Assembly: GCA_020025635.1 (NCBI GenBank)
Contig: JAHHRU010000008.1
Span: forward strand, 1 to 64,000
DNA length: 64,000 nucleotides
Direction of reading: 5' to 3'
Source of the DNA: Allofournierella sp.
GTDB taxonomy: Bacteria > Bacillota > Clostridia > Oscillospirales > Ruminococcaceae
In this document: positions 8,053-17,120 of the stretch, one piece after another
Numbering within the stretch: position 1 is the first letter of the stretch
Layout of the letters: every line of letters begins with the position of its first letter
Notes under the pieces: generated by a model
Told to the model about the DNA's origin: nothing
Database searches by the model: none
The model's input: the letters and a program-made list of their open reading frames with translations, nothing else
Position numbers and translations under genes: made by a program

Positions 8053-8771
8053 TGCCCCACCGGTATTTTGCAGAGGAATTCTGGGAGGGCGGCGCCGCCC
8101 TGAACGGTGCCGACGCCCACCATCTGGGCCGGGTGATGCGGGCAAAGCCGGGCGAGGAAGTGATCCTGTGCGACGGCTCGGGCTTTGACTACACCGCCGC
8201 TGTCACCCTCATCGAGCCGGAGCGGGTGGAGTTTTCCATTTTGGAAAAGCGCCCCTGCCAGGCTGAGCCCAAAACCGCTTTCACCCTGTTTGTGGGCTAC
8301 CCCAAGCAGGACAAGCTGGAAACCATCATCCAAAAATCGGTGGAGCTGGGCGCGGTGAGCATCCGCCCCTTCTTCAGCCGTTTCTGTGTGGCCGCACCCA
8401 AAAAAGAGGACCAGAAAAATGTGCGCTACAACCGCATTGCCGCCGAGGCCGCCAAGCAGTCCGGCCGGGGCATCCTGCCCCGGGTGGAAATGCCGGTGGA
8501 CATCAAAAAGCTGCCTGAGCAGTTCGGCGAATTCGACCGGGTGCTTTTCTGCTACGAAAAAGGCGGCCGCCCCCTGCGGGAGCTGGTGGAGCCGGGGCTC
8601 AAAATCGCGGTCATCACCGGGGCCGAGGGCGGATTTTCCCCCGAAGAAGCCGCAGCGCTCACCGCAGCCGGCGCTTTTTCCATCGGCCTTGGGCCGCGCA
8701 TCCTGCGCTGTGAGACCGCACCGGCGGCAGCGCTTGCCGCCGCCATGGCCTTCTGCGGTGAGCTGGAATAA
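8052..8771 (+). CDS. rsmE: 16S rRNA (uracil1498-N3)-methyltransferase
   Basis: RsmE methylates U1498 of 16S rRNA. The 239-aa protein has an N-terminal PUA-like domain (HLGRVMRAKPGEEVILCDGSG) and a C-terminal SPOUT knot with KPGITG-like sequence VITGAEGGFSPEEA and IGLGPRILRCETAPAAAL. It is translationally coupled to prmA (TGATG). No clear terminator was seen before the next gene. Confidence 0.95.
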   Translation: MPHRYFAEEFWEGGAALNGADAHHLGRVMRAKPGEEVILCDGSGFDYTAAVTLIEPERVEFSILEKRPCQAEPKTAFTLFVGYPKQDKLETIIQKSVELGAVSIRPFFSRFCVAAPKKEDQKNVRYNRIAAEAAKQSGRGILPRVEMPVDIKKLPEQFGEFDRVLFCYEKGGRPLRELVEPGLKIAVITGAEGGFSPEEAAALTAAGAFSIGLGPRILRCETAPAAALAAAMAFCGELE

Positions 8772-8856
8772 ATTTTGCGAATAGACCGGCCCTTTTGTGG
8801 AACACTGTGAACAGGAACCCTTCGTTCCCCACTACGTTTCGCAAAGGAGTATGGTC

Positions 8857-9672
8857 ATGAAACAGTTCACAAGTTTTTTCCTTGCGCTGGCACTGGCCCT
8901 TGGCCTTACCGGCTGCTGGGGTGACAAGGACCCGGACCCTCGGCCCACGCCCACACCCCGGCCTTCTTCCAGCCAAAGCAGCTCGATGCCTGCCGAGAGC
9001 GGCCTTTTGAACGAGGTCACGCCTTCTCCGGCACCCAGCACCCCCCAATCCGGTTCCGAGGCCGCAGCAACCGCTGCGGCCCCTGGTTTTTCCGAAGGGG
9101 ACTGGGCGCTTCTTCTTGTGAACAGGGACCACCCCCTGCCAGGCGATTTTGAACCCTATACACAAAACGTGAAAGGCTACGACAAACGACCCTTTGATGC
9201 CCGTGCCCTGCCGCCGCTGGAGGCCATGCTTTCGGCCGCCGAAAAGGATAGCTGCCCGTTGTATCTGGTCTCCGGCTACCGAAGCATCCAGCGGCAGACG
9301 GCCCTTTTTGAAAGGCGCACCCGTTCTTATCTGAAAGACGGCGTTTCCCGCAAAGAAGCGGAAGAAAAGGCCGAAAAGCTGGTGGCCCGCCCCGGCTGCA
9401 GCGAACACAACACCGGCCTTGCGGCCGACATCGTTTCGGCTGACTGGTACAAAACGAACAAGGACCTCACCGAGGAGTTTGAAAACACCGAGGCCTTCCG
9501 CTGGCTGGATGCCCATGCGGCCGAATACGGCTTCATCCTGCGCTACCCCAAGGGCAAAGAGGCACTGACCGGCGTTTCCTATGAGCCCTGGCACTACCGC
9601 TATGTGGGCAGGGATGCTGCCCGGAAAATAAAGGAAGCGGGCATCACCTTGGAAGAATTCCTCCTGCCCTGA
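8857..9672 (+). CDS. VanY-like D-alanyl-D-alanine carboxypeptidase lipoprotein (M15B)
   Basis: The 271-aa product trims D-Ala from peptidoglycan stem peptides outside the cell. It has a lipoprotein signal (ALALALGLTGC, lipidated Cys about residue 20), a Pro/Ser/Thr-rich linker to about residue 85, then the M15 domain. This domain carries SGYRS, the zinc motif SEHNTGLAADI (His and Asp ligands) and the second zinc motif EPWHYRYV. Two in-frame ATGs (8851, 8857) follow GCAAAGGAG; 8857 has normal spacing and is chosen. There are no neighbouring vancomycin-resistance genes, so a housekeeping wall role is likely. Confidence 0.9.
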   Translation: MKQFTSFFLALALALGLTGCWGDKDPDPRPTPTPRPSSSQSSSMPAESGLLNEVTPSPAPSTPQSGSEAAATAAAPGFSEGDWALLLVNRDHPLPGDFEPYTQNVKGYDKRPFDARALPPLEAMLSAAEKDSCPLYLVSGYRSIQRQTALFERRTRSYLKDGVSRKEAEEKAEKLVARPGCSEHNTGLAADIVSADWYKTNKDLTEEFENTEAFRWLDAHAAEYGFILRYPKGKEALTGVSYEPWHYRYVGRDAARKIKEAGITLEEFLLP

Positions 9673-9686
9673 ACGGGGGGCAAAGC

Positions 9687-9732
9687 AAAAAAGGGATGAG
9701 CGGCGAATTTCTTCGCCGCTCATCCCTTTTAT
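9687..9732. terminator. Bidirectional terminator
   Basis: Seventeen-base perfect stem AAGGGATGAGCGGCGAA with T-runs on both strands, between the convergent vanY-like and M14 genes. Confidence 0.9.
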
Positions 9733-9769
9733 TTTTTCAGCATCTTTCGGGGAATCTTTTCCGCATCCA

Positions 9770-12700
9770 TCAGGCCGCATTCCAAAGCAGGCCGGTGTCC
9801 TTTGCCGCATCCGCCGAGCCGGTGAGCACATCGCCCACAACGGTGGAGAACGCCGCATTGGAAACGAAGTTGAATTCGTCCCGCTGATGGACCTTATTGG
9901 TCAGGGTATTGGCAAACACGATCAGGTTCAGGTCCGCATCCTGTGCGCCCTTGCCGTGATACTCGATGGCCTGGACGGATTTCAGGAAATCCCCGTTGTT
10001 TTCGCCTTCACCGGGCAAAAAGCCTTCCAGGAGATTTTTGCTGTCGTCCATCTGCACCAGCACCTTGGAGCCTTCGGGGATGGCATCCAGATAGCCTGCG
10101 CCGTAACCATACAGCAGGTCATCGCCTTCGGCCGCATAGCTGGCGGTTACCAGCGAGCTTTCAGGATAGGTCACATAGGCCAGGGCATCCATTGCGTTGT
10201 CGCTGGCCGATTTCCATTCCAGCTGACCCTCTTCAAAAAGCCCGGCCGCACTGTTTGCGCCGTCGTAGCCGTAAGCAATGTAGGGGGTGCCCGCTTTCAC
10301 TGCTTCCAGGCCCTGTTCATCCAGCTCACCGGCGCCGATCACGATATCCGCCTCGGCGGCGTTTTCGGTCACGGTGAAGCCCAGCATTTCCATGGCCTGC
10401 CGGTCGTAGTTGTAGCCATAAGACCAGCTCAGAAGGCCGGTTTTCACAAAGCCCTTGTCATCCTCGGGGCTCTTGCCGGAAATGTAAACCACGGGGGCCT
10501 TTTCCAGCTGGGCCGACAGGGGAGCATCCGCAAGGGCCACGCCCTCGCCGGAAATCAGGTATTTTGCGGAAACGGTCTGCCAGTCGGCATAATCGCAGAG
10601 GAAGGAGCCCTTGTTTTCGCCCTCCAAAATCACGCCGACGGTCTTTTTATCCCGCAGAAGATCGTTCACTGCTGCGGTGGAATCCTCTGAAGCATTGGCC
10701 AAGATCACCTTTTCGCCTTCGATGCCGGTAAAGTGGGACTGGACGTTCCACTCTTTGGAAGGCTCGCACACCGCCGCGATCTTTTCATAGGCGGCGGGCT
10801 CGGCGCAGGTGACCATGTCAAAGCCGCGGGTCATATTGAAGGCGGTGATTCCCTCGGAATAGAGCACCGGCCAGTCGGAGATCACGGTGCCCTTGTAGAG
10901 CACGCCGTTTGCCACCGAGCGCTTTGCCTGGTACATGGAGATCACAGCCGTGCCTGCGGGATATTCCACCCCGTTATAGGTGAAGGCTTCTTTTGCAAGC
11001 TGGATCTGCACTTCGTTGCGTGCCAGATATTCCAGCATATCGTTTGCATCCTGAAGGTTTTTCTGGTTTTCGCCGTCCAGCGGGATGATGTAGCATTCGG
11101 GGTAGAAGTTGCCGTTCTGGCCTTCGCCCTTGTATTCGGGGCGGAAGATCTCCTGCTCGGCGCCTTCCACATCATACTGGTCGCAGAACCACTGGCCCAC
11201 CATATCATAGGAATCGGAGTTTGCGTTGGTAACGCCCCGCTCGAAAATTTTGGTCTGGGCGGTGAGATAGCTCTGCTTGTTGGCTGCGATATAAACGCTC
11301 TGGCCCAGCTGGCCGTAGGCGGCAGCATTCACGGTATCATCGTTGTAGGCGGGCAGCTCCACCGTGTAGGAAACGGTGCCGTGCAGCATGGCAAACTGCG
11401 GGGTATAGCTGGTGGACATATCGTCCCAGGGGTTATACCAGCAGGTTTCATAGGCTCCGTCGGCGGTTTTTTCGCCGGTGTAGCTCAGGTAGTCACGCTG
11501 GGGGATCACAAAGCTGTTGTAGCTCTGGTTGTTGGCAACGGCCGCTGCGCCCAGGGCCTCGCCGCCGTACATCAGGTGTTCCGCCAAAAGGTCATATTCA
11601 AAGTTCGGCTCGTGCGGGGGGTCGCAGGGCTCACACTGGAATGGCTCGATGCGGCCATGGAATTCCACAAAGCTCACCGGGTTCCAGCTTGCGATCAGAT
11701 GACCCATGTTCTGGGTCTCGGCCTGGGTCTGGAAGGAGTTGTCCCGGTTCAAATCAAAGCCGCCGGAGGAGGTGCGGGTCACATAGGTGCGGCCCTCCAC
11801 GTTCTCCTCGGGAACAAACAGATAGAAGATGTTGTCCATCAGATCTTCCAGCTTTACGGTTTCCTTTTCCATGGTGTAATATTTTTCCAGATCCACCTTG
11901 CCGGAAACGTCCATGCCGTCGGCCCGGATATCGCCCAGATAGGTGGCCTTGTCCTTGACAAGATCGGGAATGGCCACACTGCCTTCCTTGCCCACCTCAC
12001 CCATCTGCTCGGCCAGCTTTGCCTTTCCTTCCTCGGTGAAGCCGGTGAGCTTATTATAAGTAAGGGTCTTGTCGCCGGCAGCCGCATCCAGCAGCATCCA
12101 GATGTACTTCATGATGCCGTCGCTGGCCGCCACTTCGTTTGCATGCACATTGGAATAAAGGACCGGCACCTGGTAATCGCCCAGCTCGCCGCTTTCGATC
12201 TTTGCAAGCAGTGCCGAAGGATCGGTCATGGCCTGCGCCCGGATCTCCTGCCATTTGTCAACGGCCTGCTTGTTTTTTGCCACGATCAGGCCGGGCATGT
12301 CCAGGCTTTCCAGGCCGTTGTCGCCCTGGCTTTTGCCCAGAGAGATCTTTTCCACATACAGGTCGGTTTTTTCACCGGCAAAGGCCACCATCTCGTCCAG
12401 CTCGGCGTAGATCTCATCCATTGTGTGGAACCCGTCATAGGGAACGATCTTGACCGGGGTCTTGCCCAGGACCATGCCCTCGGCCGAGGCCGTGAGGTTG
12501 AAATAGCCGCAGTCTTCCAGATAAACGCCGCCGTTGGAGTGGGGAGCGCTCAGATCCTCCACCATTTCCTCGGTTTCCCAGTTTTTCCGGTAAAAATAGC
12601 AGCTGCTGTCAAATTCCGCCGTGAGCGAAACCTGGCCGTCCACCACCTCAACGCCGGTTTTCGGCGCTGTGAACAGGGGAGTGGTCTCATCGCCGCACTT

Positions 12701-13039
12701 CCAGTCGGTCAGCGGGCCGCCGGCCGACTGATGCGGGAAGAGCTTTGCATCCACATAGGGCTTTTCCGGGTCCCGGTCCATGGACCAGGTGACCTTTTCC
12801 AAAAGCTCCTGTGCTTCTTTTGCGGTTTTATCCACTGGGATCACAGCCTTGAAGCTGCGGGCCTTTGTAAGGTTCACGCAGTTTTCTCCGCCGTCGCCGG
12901 AGGTGTTTTCAAACGAGCCCTCCAGGATTTTTTCGGTTTGTGCCGGCTGTGCCTTCTGGCCGCAGGCCGCCAGCGACAGCAGCATGCAAACTGCCAGCAA
13001 TGCCGCAGTGATCCTGCCGCATGACGAATGTTTTTTCAT
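9770..13039 (-). CDS. Large M14-family zinc carboxypeptidase lipoprotein
   Basis: The 1089-aa protein begins with a lipoprotein signal (LLAVCMLLSLAAC). An Ig-like N-terminal region (to about 240) precedes an M14 domain. This domain carries the zinc motif SNVHANE (His299, Glu302), then FDLNRDNSF, VEFHGRIEPF and VSYTVELPAYND, whose Glu may be catalytic. The C-terminal 450 residues look like tandem alpha/beta (glutamine-amidotransferase-like) modules found in long clostridial M14 proteins. It probably cleaves peptides or wall stem peptides outside the membrane. The ATG at 13039 follows AAAGGGGAA; the longer frame to 13075 lacks a ribosome site. It is monocistronic. Confidence 0.85.
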   Translation of the reverse strand: MKKHSSCGRITAALLAVCMLLSLAACGQKAQPAQTEKILEGSFENTSGDGGENCVNLTKARSFKAVIPVDKTAKEAQELLEKVTWSMDRDPEKPYVDAKLFPHQSAGGPLTDWKCGDETTPLFTAPKTGVEVVDGQVSLTAEFDSSCYFYRKNWETEEMVEDLSAPHSNGGVYLEDCGYFNLTASAEGMVLGKTPVKIVPYDGFHTMDEIYAELDEMVAFAGEKTDLYVEKISLGKSQGDNGLESLDMPGLIVAKNKQAVDKWQEIRAQAMTDPSALLAKIESGELGDYQVPVLYSNVHANEVAASDGIMKYIWMLLDAAAGDKTLTYNKLTGFTEEGKAKLAEQMGEVGKEGSVAIPDLVKDKATYLGDIRADGMDVSGKVDLEKYYTMEKETVKLEDLMDNIFYLFVPEENVEGRTYVTRTSSGGFDLNRDNSFQTQAETQNMGHLIASWNPVSFVEFHGRIEPFQCEPCDPPHEPNFEYDLLAEHLMYGGEALGAAAVANNQSYNSFVIPQRDYLSYTGEKTADGAYETCWYNPWDDMSTSYTPQFAMLHGTVSYTVELPAYNDDTVNAAAYGQLGQSVYIAANKQSYLTAQTKIFERGVTNANSDSYDMVGQWFCDQYDVEGAEQEIFRPEYKGEGQNGNFYPECYIIPLDGENQKNLQDANDMLEYLARNEVQIQLAKEAFTYNGVEYPAGTAVISMYQAKRSVANGVLYKGTVISDWPVLYSEGITAFNMTRGFDMVTCAEPAAYEKIAAVCEPSKEWNVQSHFTGIEGEKVILANASEDSTAAVNDLLRDKKTVGVILEGENKGSFLCDYADWQTVSAKYLISGEGVALADAPLSAQLEKAPVVYISGKSPEDDKGFVKTGLLSWSYGYNYDRQAMEMLGFTVTENAAEADIVIGAGELDEQGLEAVKAGTPYIAYGYDGANSAAGLFEEGQLEWKSASDNAMDALAYVTYPESSLVTASYAAEGDDLLYGYGAGYLDAIPEGSKVLVQMDDSKNLLEGFLPGEGENNGDFLKSVQAIEYHGKGAQDADLNLIVFANTLTNKVHQRDEFNFVSNAAFSTVVGDVLTGSADAAKDTGLLWNAA

Positions 13040-13138
13040 TTCAAGTTCCCCTTTCCCTTTTTCGCCGTGTTTCAATCTTTCCCCTTATTCGCATTTTTAT
13101 TCATGCTATTCGTATATTTATACATCGGCAACGCATTT

Positions 13139-13166
13139 ATTATACATCCCCGGCGGCAAATGTCAA
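13139..13166 (-). promoter_or_regulatory. Promoter of the M14 peptidase gene
   Basis: On the minus strand TTGACA (13166-13161), a 16-base spacer and TATAAT (13144-13139), about 100 bases before the start codon. Confidence 0.8.
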
Positions 13167-13321
13167 CCGTTTGCTTGAAAAAAATTTGCTGCTCCTCAGC
13201 AATTTTTGAAGCCGGACAGCCGGGCCGGCGGCGGATTTTGGGCAGTTTTTCATTTTTTTCTTTTGTTTTCCGGACAATTGTGGTAATATTTATATATACA
13301 TAATCAAAGGAGGGTATCGTC

Positions 13322-14191
13322 ATGGCAGATTATGTTCTGTTTACTGATTCAACTACGGATCTCACTCCCGCTCTGGTTGAGGAGCTGGGTGTGCGGGTCA
13401 TTCCCATGATTTTCAATTTGGACGGGAATGATTATAAAAATTATCCCGACAACCGGGAGCTTTCCTCTCACGAATTTTACGAAGCGCTGCGTGCAGGCAG
13501 CATGAGCACCACCAGCCAGATCAATCAGGCCGCCTTTGAGGATGCCTTCGGCCCGGTGCTTGCAGAAGGAAAGGACATTTTGTATCTGGCCTTTTCCAGC
13601 GGCCTTTCGGGCACCTGCCATTCGGCAGTGCTGGCAGCGGCCGAGCTGGAAGCCCAGTATCCTGGCCGCACCGTGCGTGTGGTGGACACCCTGCTTGCCA
13701 GCATGGGCGAGGGGCTGTTTGTTTACCACGCCGCAAAGAAGATGGCCCAGGGTGCCTCTTTGGAAGAGCTTGCCGCCTGGGCCGAGGCCGAGCGCCTGCA
13801 TTTTTCCGCCTGGTTCACGGTGGACGATCTGATGTTCTTGAAGCGGGGCGGGCGGCTTTCCGGCACTGCCGCAGTTGCCGGCACCCTGCTTGGCATCAAG
13901 CCGGTTCTGCACATGGATGACGAAGGCCATCTGATCCCCATGGCAAAGACCCGGGGCCGCAAAGCCAGCCTGGAAGCGCTTGTGAAGCACATTGCCGAAA
14001 GCGATGTGCCCCTTTCCGAGCAGGTGGTCTTTGTGAGCCATGGCGACTGCCCCGAGGAAGCGGCCGCTGTGGTGAAGGCCATCCGCGATCTGGGCGCTGC
14101 CCGCGTTGAGATGGGCGAGATCGGCCCGGTAATCGGTGCCCATTCCGGCCCCGGCACCATTGCGGTGTTCTTCCAAAACAGCGCCCGGTAA
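13322..14191 (+). CDS. DegV-family fatty-acid-binding protein
   Basis: The 289-aa protein shows the DegV fold: N-terminal YVLFTDSTTDLTP, MSTTSQIN, the ILYLAFSSGLSGTCHSA motif, and the C-terminal GPVIGAHSGPGTIAVFF that closes the lipid-binding cleft. DegV/FakB proteins bind a fatty acid and present it to the FakA kinase. No fakA gene is in the window, so which lipid it binds and whether it works with FakA are unknown. Its start follows AAAGGAGGG. Confidence 0.92.
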   Translation: MADYVLFTDSTTDLTPALVEELGVRVIPMIFNLDGNDYKNYPDNRELSSHEFYEALRAGSMSTTSQINQAAFEDAFGPVLAEGKDILYLAFSSGLSGTCHSAVLAAAELEAQYPGRTVRVVDTLLASMGEGLFVYHAAKKMAQGASLEELAAWAEAERLHFSAWFTVDDLMFLKRGGRLSGTAAVAGTLLGIKPVLHMDDEGHLIPMAKTRGRKASLEALVKHIAESDVPLSEQVVFVSHGDCPEEAAAVVKAIRDLGAARVEMGEIGPVIGAHSGPGTIAVFFQNSAR

Positions 14192-14214
14192 CGGCCGCAC
14201 AGTTTTCAACAAAC

Positions 14215-14253
14215 AAAGCCCCGGACGGTGGAAAACCGTCCGGGGCTTTGTTT
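14215..14253. terminator. Bidirectional terminator
   Basis: Fifteen-base stem AAAGCCCCGGACGGT with T-rich flanks, between the convergent degV-type gene and the sigma-like gene. Confidence 0.9.
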
Positions 14254-14256
14254 TGT

Positions 14257-14655
14257 TTATCTGCCATTCAAGGCCGCTTCGGCCTTTCGCAGGCGGGCCG
14301 AAAACATCCACCGGGGAACCCGCAGCCAGCGGGCGGCTTCCTGTTCCGAAAGGCCCAGATAATACCGGGCCAGAACCGCCAGCTTCTGGCCCTTGGGCAG
14401 GCTGCCGATGCCGCCCAGAACACCCGGCCCTGGGTCTGTCTGCGGCAGGCTTTTGCCCGCAAGCACCCGCAGCGCAGTTCCCAGGACCCGGCTTTCGGTC
14501 ATGGGCGTTTTTTCTGTTTGCTCTGCCAGCATCCGAAAGATCTCTTGGGCCGCCCTGTCTGCCTTCGCTTCTTCGGCAAGGCAGACCCGGCAAAACCGAA
14601 GGACCCGGTCGCCGTATTCATCCATCGGCTCCCGAAGCCGCTCGTCCGAAGGCAT
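14257..14655 (-). CDS. Small sigma-factor-like (ECF-type) protein
   Basis: The 132-aa protein has a short region-2-like helix (DEYGDRVLRFCRVCLAEEAKADRAAQ) and a clear region-4-like helix-turn-helix near its C-terminus (LPKGQKLAVLARYYLGLSEQEAARWLRVP, then a recognition helix). It is shorter than typical ECF sigma factors (about 160-190 aa). The start ATG at 14655 overlaps the kinase stop codon (TGATG; GTG at 14658 is also possible), so it is coupled as the third gene of the two-component operon. It may be a sigma factor or a degenerate DNA-binding modulator. No anti-sigma gene is adjacent. Confidence 0.65.
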   Translation of the reverse strand: MPSDERLREPMDEYGDRVLRFCRVCLAEEAKADRAAQEIFRMLAEQTEKTPMTESRVLGTALRVLAGKSLPQTDPGPGVLGGIGSLPKGQKLAVLARYYLGLSEQEAARWLRVPRWMFSARLRKAEAALNGR

Positions 14656-17120
14656 CACAGCTCTTTTTCGTCTTGGGGCTCTGGCTCCGGCTCCGGCCCG
14701 ATCACCTGCTGGGCGGGCTCCGGCTCCTGCGGCTGGCGGTTCAGCGGGAAGTGCACCATGGCCTTGAACAGGTCGCCGTCCACCAGAAGCTCCAGCCGGC
14801 CGCCCTGCAGCTCGGTGAAGCTGCGCACGATGGCAAGGCCCAGGCCGCTGCCCTCGGTGCTGCGGGAAGCATCGCCCCGCACGAACCGCTCGGCAAGGGC
14901 ATCGGGATCTTCGGGCAGCTCTGCCGCCGACACATTTTTGAAGCTCACCACGGCCTCGTTTTCGGCCGCATTCAGCGCCACATAGGCACGGGTGCCGGGC
15001 AGGGCATATTTTGTGATGTTCACCAGAAGGTTTTCAAAAATGCGGCCGGTCCGGGCCCCGTCCAAAAGCACCGGGACCTTTTCTTCCGGGATATCCCAGC
15101 GGAAATCAAGGCCGCTTTCTTTGAGCTGCTCATCCAGCTCGAACCGCACCTGCCGCAGAAGGGCGCCCAGGTCCAGCGGGGCAAGGTCGGGGGTCATTTC
15201 CCGGCTTACCGCCTTGCTCACATCGAACAGATCGGCAATGAGCTGCTTTAAGCGCTGGCTCTTTTTGTCCAGGGTGTCAATGTAGCTCTGCCGCTCCTCT
15301 TCGGTGATATCCGGCTTTTTCAAAAGGTCCACATAGGTGATGATGGCGGTGAGCGGGGTCTTGAGATCGTGGGAGACATTGGTGATGAGCTCGGTTTTCA
15401 TGCTCTGGCTTTTCAGCTCCGCATCCACTGCCTTGCTGAAGCCCTGGCGCACCTTGCCCATCTCCTGCTTGAGGGGTTCATAGATGCCCGCATCCCCGTC
15501 ATCGGCGGCATTCAGATCGCCTTCGGCCATTTTGCTGGCCACGGTGAGCACCTTTTCATAATCGGCGCGCATGCCGGCACATTTTTTGCGCAGCAGCACA
15601 TAGGTCACAGCTGAATAAATGAGCGCCACCGGAATGGCAAAGAACCAGCCGCAGCACAAAAGCACAATGGCTGCGCCGTTTACCAGGGCAAGCCGCCCCA
15701 GCCATTTGCCCTCCGGGCCGGAAAGCTGCACATTGGTTGCCCAGCCCCAGAGCCTTTTCACCCCGTGGCAGCCAGCACAGCACAAACGCACCAGCCAGCT
15801 GCGCTCTTTAAGGTAAGGCCACAGGCCCTTGGTGAAAATTTTTGCATAGGAAAGGAAGGAAAGGTACATTGCCAGCACACTGCCTGCCCAGGCCAGGATA
15901 TACAGAACGCTCATGGCCCCGCCTGCCAGTGCCTCATCGATCATCCAGTCCAGCGCAAGCTGCCGGACCTCCATTCCCATTTTGAGCTTTGCCAGGCTAT
16001 GGATCAAATACCAGCCGCACATAGACAGCAGCACATCGCCCACAATGAGCCCTTCCACCGGAAGGAACCGCAGCACTCTGCCCTCGCCGAACTTCCATTT
16101 TTTCACAAGGCCAAGGGCAAGGCCCAGCGCTGCCGCCAAAACAAGGGTCGCTGCCCACAGGGGGCCGAAGCCGGCACTCAGATAGTTATAGGTCCTGGAA
16201 TCCAGGATGGAATAATAGATGCTGTCCATGCCGCGCAGCTCCATGGGAACGGCCGCGATCATGCGCACATTTTTAAATCCTTCGGGTTCGAAGGCATCCA
16301 CATCCTGCCGGCTCTGGGGGCTGGCTGCATTCTCAAAGGAGATTCGGGTCTGCTCCTCAAATTCGCGCAGCAGCTGCTGGGTGTGATCCGCATTCAGCGG
16401 CTGGGTGCTGTGCAGGTCCACCACCCGCAGACTGCCTTTTCCGTCCAGCTCCAGCTCCACTGCGTACTGATATCCTTTTCGGAGCTGCTCGTTTTCAAAG
16501 ATCGTTTCCGGGTTTTCCGTTGTGCAAAGCACAGCCCCGGTTTCGGTATCCTTTACCCAATAATCCAGATTGGCGCTCATCCAGGGCTCGCGCAGCATCC
16601 GCTCGTTAAAGTTCTCTTCCCGGTTCTGGCGGGTCTCCACCCGCTGGGAAAGCTGTTCCAGCTGGCTGCCGGAAGGGGAAACATACACGCTCACCGGGGG
16701 CTCGCTTTCGATGCCGGGATCAGAGGTCGGCTCCAGCGTTTCCTCTGCGCTGGCAGCGGCATCTTCCTGCTGAGTTCCCGGCCCCTCGGTGGGCATCGGC
16801 TGCCAGCTGGTGATGATCCGCCCGTTTTCGGCCTGCTCCAGCAGCCGGGCCAGCCGGTTGGTTTCCGCCACATATTCCGGGGCCATCACCTGCGCAGGAG
16901 AAGCCTTGCTTTCGTTCTGCTTGACCCGGTAGCATTTTTCGGCCAGGAAAGAGGCCAGGTCCCACCGGAAAGCACTGCTGTCCAGCTGCCGGAAACTCTG
17001 GCTTTCGGCCCGTTTTTCCAGCATGGGGTGAAGCCCCATCACCGCCGAGGTGAGCAGCACCGTTGCCAGCAGGGCTGCCAGCACACTTGCAAATTTACAT
17101 TTTTTCGATCTTGTATCCAA
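14655..17120 (-). CDS. Membrane sensor histidine kinase
   Basis: The 821-aa kinase starts with a membrane anchor (residues 10-30) and a large extracytoplasmic region (about 31-300). A block of further transmembrane helices (about 310-510) and a HAMP-like linker follow. The HisKA domain has NVSHDLKTPLTAI, with His584 the likely phosphoacceptor. The ATPase domain has an N-box NLLVNITKYA in which the usual second Asn is followed by Thr, and a G-box GSGLGLAIV. The tail is Pro/Glu-rich (PEPEPEP). The gene overlaps the response regulator by 26 bases. The unusually long polytopic sensor resembles envelope-stress kinases, but the signal is unknown. Confidence 0.9.
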   Translation of the reverse strand: MDTRSKKCKFASVLAALLATVLLTSAVMGLHPMLEKRAESQSFRQLDSSAFRWDLASFLAEKCYRVKQNESKASPAQVMAPEYVAETNRLARLLEQAENGRIITSWQPMPTEGPGTQQEDAAASAEETLEPTSDPGIESEPPVSVYVSPSGSQLEQLSQRVETRQNREENFNERMLREPWMSANLDYWVKDTETGAVLCTTENPETIFENEQLRKGYQYAVELELDGKGSLRVVDLHSTQPLNADHTQQLLREFEEQTRISFENAASPQSRQDVDAFEPEGFKNVRMIAAVPMELRGMDSIYYSILDSRTYNYLSAGFGPLWAATLVLAAALGLALGLVKKWKFGEGRVLRFLPVEGLIVGDVLLSMCGWYLIHSLAKLKMGMEVRQLALDWMIDEALAGGAMSVLYILAWAGSVLAMYLSFLSYAKIFTKGLWPYLKERSWLVRLCCAGCHGVKRLWGWATNVQLSGPEGKWLGRLALVNGAAIVLLCCGWFFAIPVALIYSAVTYVLLRKKCAGMRADYEKVLTVASKMAEGDLNAADDGDAGIYEPLKQEMGKVRQGFSKAVDAELKSQSMKTELITNVSHDLKTPLTAIITYVDLLKKPDITEEERQSYIDTLDKKSQRLKQLIADLFDVSKAVSREMTPDLAPLDLGALLRQVRFELDEQLKESGLDFRWDIPEEKVPVLLDGARTGRIFENLLVNITKYALPGTRAYVALNAAENEAVVSFKNVSAAELPEDPDALAERFVRGDASRSTEGSGLGLAIVRSFTELQGGRLELLVDGDLFKAMVHFPLNRQPQEPEPAQQVIGPEPEPEPQDEKEL

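Noticed and set aside
10733..13024. A 763-codon plus-strand open frame opposite the M14 peptidase gene
   Set aside because: It mirrors the codon bias of the peptidase gene on the other strand, has a low-complexity Gly/Ala/His composition and no matching motifs.
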